Source: Vicinamibacteria bacterium (GTDB lineage Bacteria; Acidobacteriota; Vicinamibacteria; Fen-336). Taken from it: DNA of 33,824 nucleotides. The stretch is from NCBI GenBank assembly GCA_023701125.1, contig JAMPXO010000050.1, positions 1 through 33,824 on the forward strand, given 5' to 3'. Position numbers and translations under genes: made by a program. This document shows, piece after piece, positions 24,668 to 31,978 of this stretch. Numbering within the stretch: the first letter of the stretch is position 1; each line of letters opens with the position of its first letter. The notes under the pieces are model-generated. The model made no database searches and was not told the DNA's origin. It saw only the letters and a program-made list of their open reading frames with translations.

Positions 24668-25527
24668 GCGCGGTCGAGCCCACAGCGGACACGGCGCTGC
24701 GGGAAGCCGTCGCGACGCTGCGCGCGGCCGGCGTGCGCGACGCCCCGTGGGACGCGGAGCTGCTGTTGCGCCACGTGCTCGGCTGGTCGCGCGCTGACGT
24801 GATCGCACGCGGCGCGGAGCCCCTGGCCGCGGCGGCAGCGGAGCGTTTGGCGGCTCTCGTCGCCCGCCGCGCGGCGCGGGTGCCGCTGCAGCACCTGACC
24901 GGCGGGCAGGCGTTCTGGCGCCACGAGTTCGCCGTCAGCCCCGCGGTGCTGATCCCGCGCCCGGAGACCGAGCTGCTGGTCGAGCGCGCTCTGGACCTGC
25001 TGGCGCCGACGGCGGCGGCGACCGTCGTCGACGTCGGCACCGGCAGTGGCTGCATTGCGCTCTCGATCGCCGCCGAGCGGGCGCAGGCTCGGGTGATCGG
25101 CATCGACCTCTCCGCGGTCGCCCTCGACATGGCGCGGCTCAACGCGCGGCGGCTCGCGCTGGAGCCGCGGGTGGAGTGGCGCGAAGGCGACCTGTTGGGG
25201 CCGGTCGTGGACTTGACCGGCCAGCTCGACCTCGTCGTCAGCAACCCGCCCTACGTCGACGCCGGTGACCCGCTCGAGCCCGAGGTCCGCGACCACGAGC
25301 CCGCGCTTGCGCTCTTTCCGCCGGGAGAGGGGCTCTCGGTCTACCGCCGGCTGTGGCCGCAGGCCGCGGCGGCACTGCGGCCGGGCGGATGGGCGCTGGT
25401 CGAGGTCGGCGCAGGTCAGGCCGGTGAGGTGGCTGCGCTCGCTGCCGCTGCCGGGCTCGACGAGGTCGCGACGTTCGCCGACCTGCAGGGCATCCCGCGC
25501 GTCGTGCAGGCTCGCCGCCCGCGCTGA
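24664..25527 (+). CDS. prmC: Peptide chain release factor glutamine methyltransferase PrmC (HemK)
   Basis: A 287-residue protein if the CTG at 24664 is used, the normal PrmC length. The N-terminal helical domain (to about 85) is followed by LIPRPETELLV, the SAM-binding VDVGTGSGCIALS (122-134), the acidic IGIDLS, and the catalytic NPPYVD (194-199), which holds the target glutamine. PrmC methylates the GGQ glutamine of release factors RF1 and RF2 in the cytoplasm. In many genomes it follows prfA; here it follows an exporter operon and is translationally coupled to devA. It ends nine bases from the convergent FHA gene. Confidence 0.93.
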   Translation: MSAVEPTADTALREAVATLRAAGVRDAPWDAELLLRHVLGWSRADVIARGAEPLAAAAAERLAALVARRAARVPLQHLTGGQAFWRHEFAVSPAVLIPRPETELLVERALDLLAPTAAATVVDVGTGSGCIALSIAAERAQARVIGIDLSAVALDMARLNARRLALEPRVEWREGDLLGPVVDLTGQLDLVVSNPPYVDAGDPLEPEVRDHEPALALFPPGEGLSVYRRLWPQAAAALRPGGWALVEVGAGQAGEVAALAAAAGLDEVATFADLQGIPRVVQARRPR

Positions 25528-25536
25528 GACGGCGCG

Positions 25537-26631
25537 CTACTCGCGGACGAAGCGGACCGTCAGCACCACGTCGCCGAACTCGACGCGGTCGCCATCGCGC
25601 AGCGCGGTCTCGGCCCCGCCGACGACGGCGCGCCCGTTGAGCCGCGCCGGGTGGGTCGCACCGAGGTCGGCGAGTGTCGCCTGCCGGCGGTCGGCGGCCA
25701 GCGTCAGCCGCGCGTGGCGTCGTGACACCGTCGGGTGGTCGAGGTGCAGCGCGGCGGTGCGCCCGATCTCGTGGGCGCCGGCCGCGGTGACCGCGAGGTA
25801 ACGGCCGCCGCCCTCGAGGCGCACCACCAGGATCCGGCGCGCGTCGCCGTCCTGCGGGCGCTCCGGCTGCTGGGCCTCCTCGCTCGCGGCCTCGAGCTTC
25901 GCCCGCCACTCGGCGTCGAAGCGGCGCACGATGGTCTGCTCGCCGTCCTCCATCGCAGGCGCCGAAGGCGCCACCGACGCGGCCGTGGCGATCCGGCCCG
26001 TCTCGATCCGGACCCGGTAGGCCACGACGCCGGCCAGGCCGATCTCGTCGCCGTCCCGCAGCCGCGCGCGGGCCACGGGACGCTCGTTGAGCGTGGTGCC
26101 GTTGGCCGAGCCCAGGTCCTCGACGTACACCGCCGCGGGCTGTCGCTCGACGCGCGCGTGCACCTTGGAGACCCGTTCGTGCTCGACCACCACGTTGCAA
26201 CTGCCCGCCGAGCGGCCCAGCGTCAGCTCGCCGGCCGAGATCTCGACCCGCGCAGGATCGGCGGTCGCGAGCGGCTCGAGCCAGGCCTGGACCACGCCCT
26301 CGAGCTCGATCCGCTCGGCGCTGCGCCCGGTCAGGAACAACAGGTCGACGCCCTTCGCCAGCGAGACGACGTCGAGATCCCGCAGCCGATGGCGGCGCGC
26401 GAGGCGGCCGTTGACGCGGGTACCGTTGGTGCTGCCGAGGTCCTCGACGAAGTGGCGACGCCCGTCCCACTGGATCCGCGCGTGCAGCCGCGAGATCTCG
26501 TCGAACGGCAGGCTCAGGCCGGCGGCGCGATCGCGACCGAGCGTGGTCTCGTCGGCCTCCAGCACCTGGGTACGGGGCGGTTCGCCAGGCAGCCGATAGC
26601 GCAGGAACGCGCGCGGCGTGGTCTCGCTCAC
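25537..26631 (-). CDS. Triple FHA-domain protein
   Basis: A 364-residue soluble protein with three forkhead-associated domains. FHA1 (about 20-105) has TLGRD, SRLHARI and DLGSTNGTRVNG; FHA2 (about 130-215) has TLGRS, SKVHARV and DLGSANGTTLNE; FHA3 (about 275-360) has EIGRT, SRRHARL but DLGATHPARLNG, lacking the usual NGT asparagine. FHA domains bind phosphothreonine peptides, so it should dock onto a Ser/Thr-phosphorylated partner; no kinase is visible in the window. No signal peptide. The GTG start overlaps the decahaem cytochrome stop (GTGA), placing it as the last gene of the redox operon. Confidence 0.9.
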   Translation of the reverse strand: MSETTPRAFLRYRLPGEPPRTQVLEADETTLGRDRAAGLSLPFDEISRLHARIQWDGRRHFVEDLGSTNGTRVNGRLARRHRLRDLDVVSLAKGVDLLFLTGRSAERIELEGVVQAWLEPLATADPARVEISAGELTLGRSAGSCNVVVEHERVSKVHARVERQPAAVYVEDLGSANGTTLNERPVARARLRDGDEIGLAGVVAYRVRIETGRIATAASVAPSAPAMEDGEQTIVRRFDAEWRAKLEAASEEAQQPERPQDGDARRILVVRLEGGGRYLAVTAAGAHEIGRTAALHLDHPTVSRRHARLTLAADRRQATLADLGATHPARLNGRAVVGGAETALRDGDRVEFGDVVLTVRFVRE

Positions 26632-28565
26632 CGCGCGCTCCCCGGGTGGTACGAGTGGCACTCGAGACAGGTGGCGCCGACGCCCGAGCGGCCGTGGCAA
26701 CGGGCGCAGCTCGCGATCGCAGGCAGGTGCAGGTCGTCGGCCTTCGCGCTCTTCTCGACCCCCGCGTGGCAGGTCGCGCAGCGGCCCGCGGCTGCGGCCG
26801 GCTCGCCCACCCAGGCGGCGACGTCGAGGTGGGGAGCGTGGACGAAGCGGGCGTGATCGAGCACGCCTGCCGCCGAGCGCACCTCGGGCAACGGCGCGGC
26901 CTCGGCGCCGGCCGGATGGCACTTGAGGCAGGGCGCCCACAGCGCCTTCAGCGCGCGCTCCACCTCCTCGCGCGGCCGCTCGGGCAACGGCGGCAGGCCG
27001 GGGTCCGTGGCCGCCAGCGCAGCGTCGATACGGGCCAGGCTGGCAGCGGCAGCAGGCGTCGCCAGCGATGGCCCGAGGCGGCTGGCCTCGGCCGCGCGCA
27101 CTCCGCTGTCGATCAGCCGCAGTTCGTCGCGCACGGCCGCGAGCGCCGCCTCGACCCTGCGACGGGACCGCTCGAGGCTTAGGTCCGCGTCGGGGTCGAC
27201 GCGAGCCACGCGGAGGCGTGCGATCAGCGTCTGCAACTCGGGGCCGAGATCGGGCCGCTCGCGGGCCAGGTCGCGGGCCAGCACCAGCAGCCCCTCGCGG
27301 GCGCGGTCCCGCTCGCCGCGATCATCCGCGTTGCTCGCGGTCCGCGCCGCCGCTTCCAGCTCGCGCACGGCGACCGCGCGGGCGGGATCGGCGGTCAACG
27401 CACGCAACGGCGCCTCCATCGCCCCCAGCGGCGCCCCGGCCACGGACGACGCGCGGGCGACCAGGCGCTGCTCGAGCGCGGCCGCCTCGCCGACCAGTTC
27501 CACCTCGCGAGCCCGCAGCTCTTCGGCCGACAGCGTCGCCGTGCCGTGTCCCGCCGCCAGCCGCTCGACCAGCGCGTCGCGGCGGGCGACGAGTTGCTGG
27601 CGCGCCTGCGCAAACACGGCAGGCTCCAGCCCGCGCGCCAGCCGGTCCCGGTTGGCGACCAGCCAGGCGTCGCGGTGCACGGCCCGGCGCAGCCGCACCT
27701 CGCCGAACTCGGTCGCGTCGAAACGGGCCGCCTCCAGCGCCGCGGCCTCGGCCTCCACCGCGGGCAGCCCGGGGCCGAGCACGCCCAGCGCCTGCAGCTC
27801 GCGGGGGCCGAGCACGAGGTCGGCAGCGATCTCGCGACTGCCGGCCTGCAGCTCGCGCTCGTGGCAGCGTGCGCAGTGGCGATCGAAGCTCGGCGCGCCG
27901 AAATCACGCGACGCGGCGTCGGGCTCGTGGCAGAACGCGCACACCGCCTCGCCCTTGGCCCGCGCGCCCAGCCCCTCGGCCGCGAACGCCTGCAGGCCGT
28001 CCGGGCGCAGGTGACGCTCGTGGTTGAAGGCCAGACCGGTGACCTCGGCCTGCTTGTCGCGCAGCGCCTGCAGCTCGGGATGGGCCGCGAAGCCCGAGAA
28101 GTGGCAGCGCGCGCAGTTGGCGTCGGCGACTGCGGACAGCTCGGCCGCACGACCGCGGTGCTCGATGTGACAGGTCGCGCACTCGGGTGCTGCGTGCCGC
28201 GCCGTCGTGCCCGCGGGGTCGCCGGCTCCGGCCCGCACGTGGTCGGCGTGGGTGAAGTCGCCGTCGGCCGTCGACGCGTGGCAGCGCACGCAGCGGGCGT
28301 CCGCCGCGCCGCGCGAGGAGAACGACGGGCTCGCCGAGTGGCACTGCCCGCAGGCGTCCTCGAACACCGCGTGGGAGGCGGCGACGCCGCCCGGGCTCGC
28401 GTGCTTGCGGGCGCGCCAGCCTTCCGGGGTCAGCAGCAGGGCGCAGCCGACGACGGCGACCAGCGCGAGGGCGAGCAGCGCCCGCCGGTAGACCCGGTTG
28501 ACGGGCGGCGGCGGCACCCAGTGCGGGCTGCGCGACGGCGTGCCGAACGGGACCTCGGGCGCCAT
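26628..28565 (-). CDS. Membrane-anchored decahaem cytochrome c with long haem-free insert
   Basis: A 645-residue protein. One N-terminal helix (about 28-45) anchors it, facing the periplasm. Ten CxxCH haem motifs are present: starting at Cys72, 92, 129, 151, 209 and 231, then at 546, 596, 620 and 633. Many free histidines (HADHV, NHERHL, HAPHLD) could be the second axial ligands. Between haems 6 and 7 lies a stretch of about 310 residues without haem, rich in Ala/Arg/Glu/Leu and probably helical. It would pass electrons in the periplasm. ATG 28565 is one base after the cytochrome b gene. Domain family beyond cytochrome c3/c7-like repeats is not clear. Confidence 0.88.
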   Translation of the reverse strand: MAPEVPFGTPSRSPHWVPPPPVNRVYRRALLALALVAVVGCALLLTPEGWRARKHASPGGVAASHAVFEDACGQCHSASPSFSSRGAADARCVRCHASTADGDFTHADHVRAGAGDPAGTTARHAAPECATCHIEHRGRAAELSAVADANCARCHFSGFAAHPELQALRDKQAEVTGLAFNHERHLRPDGLQAFAAEGLGARAKGEAVCAFCHEPDAASRDFGAPSFDRHCARCHERELQAGSREIAADLVLGPRELQALGVLGPGLPAVEAEAAALEAARFDATEFGEVRLRRAVHRDAWLVANRDRLARGLEPAVFAQARQQLVARRDALVERLAAGHGTATLSAEELRAREVELVGEAAALEQRLVARASSVAGAPLGAMEAPLRALTADPARAVAVRELEAAARTASNADDRGERDRAREGLLVLARDLARERPDLGPELQTLIARLRVARVDPDADLSLERSRRRVEAALAAVRDELRLIDSGVRAAEASRLGPSLATPAAAASLARIDAALAATDPGLPPLPERPREEVERALKALWAPCLKCHPAGAEAAPLPEVRSAAGVLDHARFVHAPHLDVAAWVGEPAAAAGRCATCHAGVEKSAKADDLHLPAIASCARCHGRSGVGATCLECHSYHPGSAR

Positions 28566-28566
28566 C

Positions 28567-29391
28567 TCAGTACACCAGGAAGCCGAGCACGTGGAGGACC
28601 AGCAGGCCGAGCAGCGCCGCGCCCGGGTACACGTGCCAGGCCAGCCAGGCGCGCAGCACGCGCTGCAGGCGCAGCTGGGCGTCGAGCTCCAGCTTCGTGG
28701 TGAACAGCACGATCAGGCGGTCGATCCGCTCGCGGTCCTCGGCCTCGACGAACGGAGCGAGCCGCCGCAGCGGGCTCAGGTCGTCTTCGCGACCGGCGCG
28801 CACGTCGATCAGGTAGCTCCAGCGCGGCTCGGGCCCGGCGAAGCGCGGGGCCAGCCGCTCTTCCCACAAGCCCTGCAGCGCCTCCCCCGCGCCCTCGATC
28901 GCCTGCTCGGCCTGGGTCCGGGTGTCGGCGACCAGGCCCGGAATGCGGTCGTGCATCGCGTACACGCGCAAGCCCTCGGCCGCTGCGGCGGGCAACGCCT
29001 TCTGGAGGAACGCGCCACCCAGGCCCGCGAGGGTCGTGAAGCCCGAGGCCAGCAGCAGGGCCCAGCCCATCTCCCCCGCCGGCCACGCGAAGCCGGCGTG
29101 GACCAGGGTCAGCACCATGCCGAGCAGGCCCAGGTAGACGTGGGCCTGGAACCAGTCCTCGGCGTTGCGCAGCGGCCGCGCCCGCGGCCGGCGCGCCGGA
29201 TAGGCCATCGCCACGACGAAGCAGACGGCGGCCGCGATGCCGAACACGAGGCCGAGACCCCGCTTCGGGCTCCACGGCGCCCGCAGCGTCGCCGCGACGA
29301 ACGCTCCCGCGCACAGGGCGCCGAGCACGGCCGTGGCCGCCAGCAGGTCGAGCCGCTTGGGGAACAGCCGCTTGCGGGTGGAAGCGCGCAT
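28567..29391 (-). CDS. Cytochrome b-like integral membrane subunit
   Basis: A 274-residue membrane protein with about five hydrophobic helices. Histidines placed as haem b ligands occur in QAHVYLGLLGMVLTLVHAGF (two His 14 residues apart) and in the final helix LAWHVYPGAALLGLLVLH (His pair 14 apart), a four-helix dihaem pattern. A soluble loop of about 85 residues separates helices 4 and 5. By position, between a cytoplasmic iron-sulphur protein and periplasmic cytochromes c, it should carry electrons across the membrane or exchange them with quinone. Not a close match to a named family that I can recall. ATG 29391 is three bases after the upstream stop. Confidence 0.75.
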   Translation of the reverse strand: MRASTRKRLFPKRLDLLAATAVLGALCAGAFVAATLRAPWSPKRGLGLVFGIAAAVCFVVAMAYPARRPRARPLRNAEDWFQAHVYLGLLGMVLTLVHAGFAWPAGEMGWALLLASGFTTLAGLGGAFLQKALPAAAAEGLRVYAMHDRIPGLVADTRTQAEQAIEGAGEALQGLWEERLAPRFAGPEPRWSYLIDVRAGREDDLSPLRRLAPFVEAEDRERIDRLIVLFTTKLELDAQLRLQRVLRAWLAWHVYPGAALLGLLVLHVLGFLVY

Positions 29392-29394
29392 CGC

Positions 29395-30849
29395 CTAGCC
29401 GAGCAGGGCCGCGACCCGGCCGAGGTCCTTGAAGGAGACGCGGGTGGCGCAGCCGTGGGGGCACATCTGCACGCAGGCCGGCCCTTCGGCGCGGCCGACG
29501 CAGAGGTCGCACTTGGTTGCCACCTCGACCGGCTTGCCGTCGGGCCGCAGCGTGCCCGGCTCGTGCATCGTGATGTTGCCCCACGGGCAGCGCTTGGCGC
29601 AGTTGCCGCAGCCGATGCAGGGCCGGGTCGCGTGGTCGACGGCGTTGATCGTCACCTCGAGGGTTCCGAGCTGCCGCGAGATGGCGCCCGTCGGGCAGTC
29701 GATCATGCACACCGGGTCGGTGCACTGGTAGCAGGCGGTGGCGATCAGCCAGTGGCGGTAGGTCGTGCCCTCGCGCAGGAAGCGCGGCACGCCGCCGTGG
29801 GTCGAGGCGCAGCCGCGGACGCACTCGTCGCACGAGGTGCAGGCGGCGAGGTCGACGAGCAGCACGCTCTCGCCGTGGATCAGGCCGGTGTCCATCGCCA
29901 TCTGCACGTGCTCGGCGGCCAGCGGGTCGTCGAGCACTGCGCCGCGGGCCTTCAGCCGCTCGATCGCGCCCTGCCACAGCGCGTCCTCGAAGGCGGCCGC
30001 GCCGGGCGCCGCGGCGCGCACGTCCTTCAGCTTGAGCCGGACCGCCTCGACGTGCTCGAGCGCCTGCAGCCGGAACGGCCAGGCCGCATCCTCCAGCACC
30101 GCGCCTTCGCCCGCGCAGTCGCCGGTGCGCAGGTAGGTCACCGCCAGGTCTGACGTGCCCGCGCGCACGCTCACCTTCACGTAACCGCCGCGCACGACGT
30201 AGAGGTGGGTCGCGGGCGCGCCCTCCTCCTCGATCACCGCGCCAGGCGCGAAGCTGCACAGCTCGGCCTTGTCCTTCAGCGCCTCCAGCGCGGCGTCCGG
30301 CAGCCCGGCGAAGACCGGGGCCTTGCCGAACAGCGCCTTCAGGGCGCGCTTGCGATAACGCTCGTCGAGGAACTTCTTCAGCTCCTTCGACGCCGCCAGC
30401 AGCATGCGCAGGCCGGGCACCTTGATGTGGAGCAGCTTCACCGCGCCACGCGCCCGCACGTCCGCCGAGGCCGGGTAACGGGTCAGCGCCGAGAGCTCGC
30501 CAAACAGCTCCCCGGGCCCGAGCACGACGAGTTCGTTCGTCTCCTCCGCGGGCCCGCCCCCAAACCCCGTCGGGCGACGCTCGCCCTCGGACAGGACGAT
30601 CTCGACCTCGCCGCCAACCACGAAGTAGGCCGTGTCCGAGTAGGCGCCGGCGCGCAGCACGAGCTCGCCCGGCGCGTAGTCGACGAAGTGGAGGTTGCGG
30701 CGGGCCTTGTCGAGCACCTTGGGCCGCACCTTCTCGGGCAGGCCCTGGAACAGCGAGAGCGGCAGCAGTTCCTCGAGCGGCGCGGGCACCATCAGGCGCA
30801 GGCGCTGTTCGTGGCGCGCCTTCAGCTCGTCGCGGCTGTCGGGGCTCAC
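29395..30849 (-). CDS. Double cyclic-nucleotide-binding-fold protein fused to four-cluster ferredoxin
   Basis: A 484-residue cytoplasmic protein. Two CNB-type beta-rolls (about 33-165 and 178-295) carry GELFGELSALTRYPASAD and GEGAVLEDAAWPFR; neither has the canonical PRxA arginine of cAMP-binding cassettes. The C-terminal part (335-470) is a DmsB/HybA-like ferredoxin with 16 cysteines in four sets: 337/340/343/347, 373/376/381/385, 411/414/417/421 and 447/450/459/463, enough for four [4Fe-4S] clusters. There is no helix-turn-helix. It looks like a ligand-gated electron-transfer subunit feeding the membrane cytochrome. The GTG start overlaps the upstream cytochrome stop (GTGA). Confidence 0.9.
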   Translation of the reverse strand: MSPDSRDELKARHEQRLRLMVPAPLEELLPLSLFQGLPEKVRPKVLDKARRNLHFVDYAPGELVLRAGAYSDTAYFVVGGEVEIVLSEGERRPTGFGGGPAEETNELVVLGPGELFGELSALTRYPASADVRARGAVKLLHIKVPGLRMLLAASKELKKFLDERYRKRALKALFGKAPVFAGLPDAALEALKDKAELCSFAPGAVIEEEGAPATHLYVVRGGYVKVSVRAGTSDLAVTYLRTGDCAGEGAVLEDAAWPFRLQALEHVEAVRLKLKDVRAAAPGAAAFEDALWQGAIERLKARGAVLDDPLAAEHVQMAMDTGLIHGESVLLVDLAACTSCDECVRGCASTHGGVPRFLREGTTYRHWLIATACYQCTDPVCMIDCPTGAISRQLGTLEVTINAVDHATRPCIGCGNCAKRCPWGNITMHEPGTLRPDGKPVEVATKCDLCVGRAEGPACVQMCPHGCATRVSFKDLGRVAALLG

Positions 30850-31973
30850 CGCTGGTCCCCCGTGTTGGGCGATGCGGAGGGCGCAGGCGACGGACCCGGC
30901 GCGGGCGTCGCCGCGGGCACCGGGCGCAGCGCCAGCGCCAGCAACTCGTCCTGCAACCGCAGCAGCTCGCTGTCGGCACCGGCGTACTCGCCGGGCGTGA
31001 AGCTCCGCCCGGCACCGGAACCCGACGGAGCTCGGCCCGCGCGGATCGCGTCCAGCAACAGCTTCAACGCCTCCTGGCGCAGCGCCAGCCGCGAGCGACT
31101 TGCGGCCGACTTCGCCGCTCCGGCCGCGGGCGACTGCGCCGCGCGCGCCGCCACGAACGGCGACGCCCCCGCGGGCGCAGCGGCGGGGCCCGCGTCGAAC
31201 GCGGGCAGGTCCAGTCCCCCGGCATCGGGCGCGGGCTCGGTGTAGTCGTCGGGCAGCGGCTGCGCGGCCGCCGGGTCGAGGCCGCGGCCCGCGGCGGCCG
31301 GCGCAGCGGCCGCGTCGACGGCACCCACGGGCCGCGGCTTCGGCGGCGGGATCTTCGCCACCTGGCGCGCCACGGCGGCACGGCCGAGGCGATCGATCTC
31401 GTTCATGTCGATCACGGTGCGCCGCTTCTCCCACACCCAGTGCTCGATCCTGGCGAGCGACGCCGCGACGTCGAACCTCTCGCCCGCCGGGTGGCCCGCG
31501 TCGCGGAAGTCGCCATCGGTCGTGACGTGACAACGCACGCAGACCTCGACGATGTTGGCCGGCTTGACGCGCAGGTCGGCCATGCCCAAGGCGACCGAGG
31601 CCTCGTACTGGTTGGGTTTCTGGTGCGGCTCGTTGTACCCCGAGCCCGGGCCGTGACAGCTCTCGCAGGAGACCCCCGCGCGCGGGCGACCGCGGACGAC
31701 GGTGCCGTGACAAGCGACGCAGCGCGGGTCGTCGGGGCGCACGCCCGCGAGCCGCGCGATCCTGATCGCCTCCGGCAGCCGCAGTTGCGCCAGGGTGTTG
31801 AAGTGGGCCTTCTTGCCCAGTTGCTCCACTTCCTTCTTCTGCCAGCGCTCCGCCTGCAACGAGTGGTTGTGGCAGCGGATGCACTCGGCCGGGCCCAGCA
31901 CGTCGGCCGCAAGCGACGGCACCGCCGGCAGCAGGAACGCGAGGGCCGCAGCCCGGCGCAGGAGAGGTCGCAT
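30846..31973 (-). CDS. Secreted tetrahaem cytochrome c (c554-like) with low-complexity tail
   Basis: A 375-residue periplasmic protein. Signal peptide MRPLLRRAAALAFLLPAVPSLAA is followed by four CxxCH motifs at Cys31, 85, 103 and 145; the pattern GPAECIRCH, HGTVV, CESCHGPG and VCVRCH resembles cytochrome c554-type tetrahaem proteins. The C-terminal half (about 205-375) has no haem, is rich in Ala, Pro, Gly and Asp, and includes an amphipathic stretch near 290-320. It would move electrons in the periplasm, receiving or donating to the membrane-bound decahaem protein. ATG 31973 is five bases downstream of the GlcG-domain gene stop. Confidence 0.88.
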   Translation of the reverse strand: MRPLLRRAAALAFLLPAVPSLAADVLGPAECIRCHNHSLQAERWQKKEVEQLGKKAHFNTLAQLRLPEAIRIARLAGVRPDDPRCVACHGTVVRGRPRAGVSCESCHGPGSGYNEPHQKPNQYEASVALGMADLRVKPANIVEVCVRCHVTTDGDFRDAGHPAGERFDVAASLARIEHWVWEKRRTVIDMNEIDRLGRAAVARQVAKIPPPKPRPVGAVDAAAAPAAAGRGLDPAAAQPLPDDYTEPAPDAGGLDLPAFDAGPAAAPAGASPFVAARAAQSPAAGAAKSAASRSRLALRQEALKLLLDAIRAGRAPSGSGAGRSFTPGEYAGADSELLRLQDELLALALRPVPAATPAPGPSPAPSASPNTGDQR

Positions 31974-31978
31974 CGCGC

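Noticed and set aside
29395-30849. The CNB protein as a Crp/Fnr transcription factor.
   Set aside because: There is no helix-turn-helix; the C-terminal part is a four-cluster ferredoxin.
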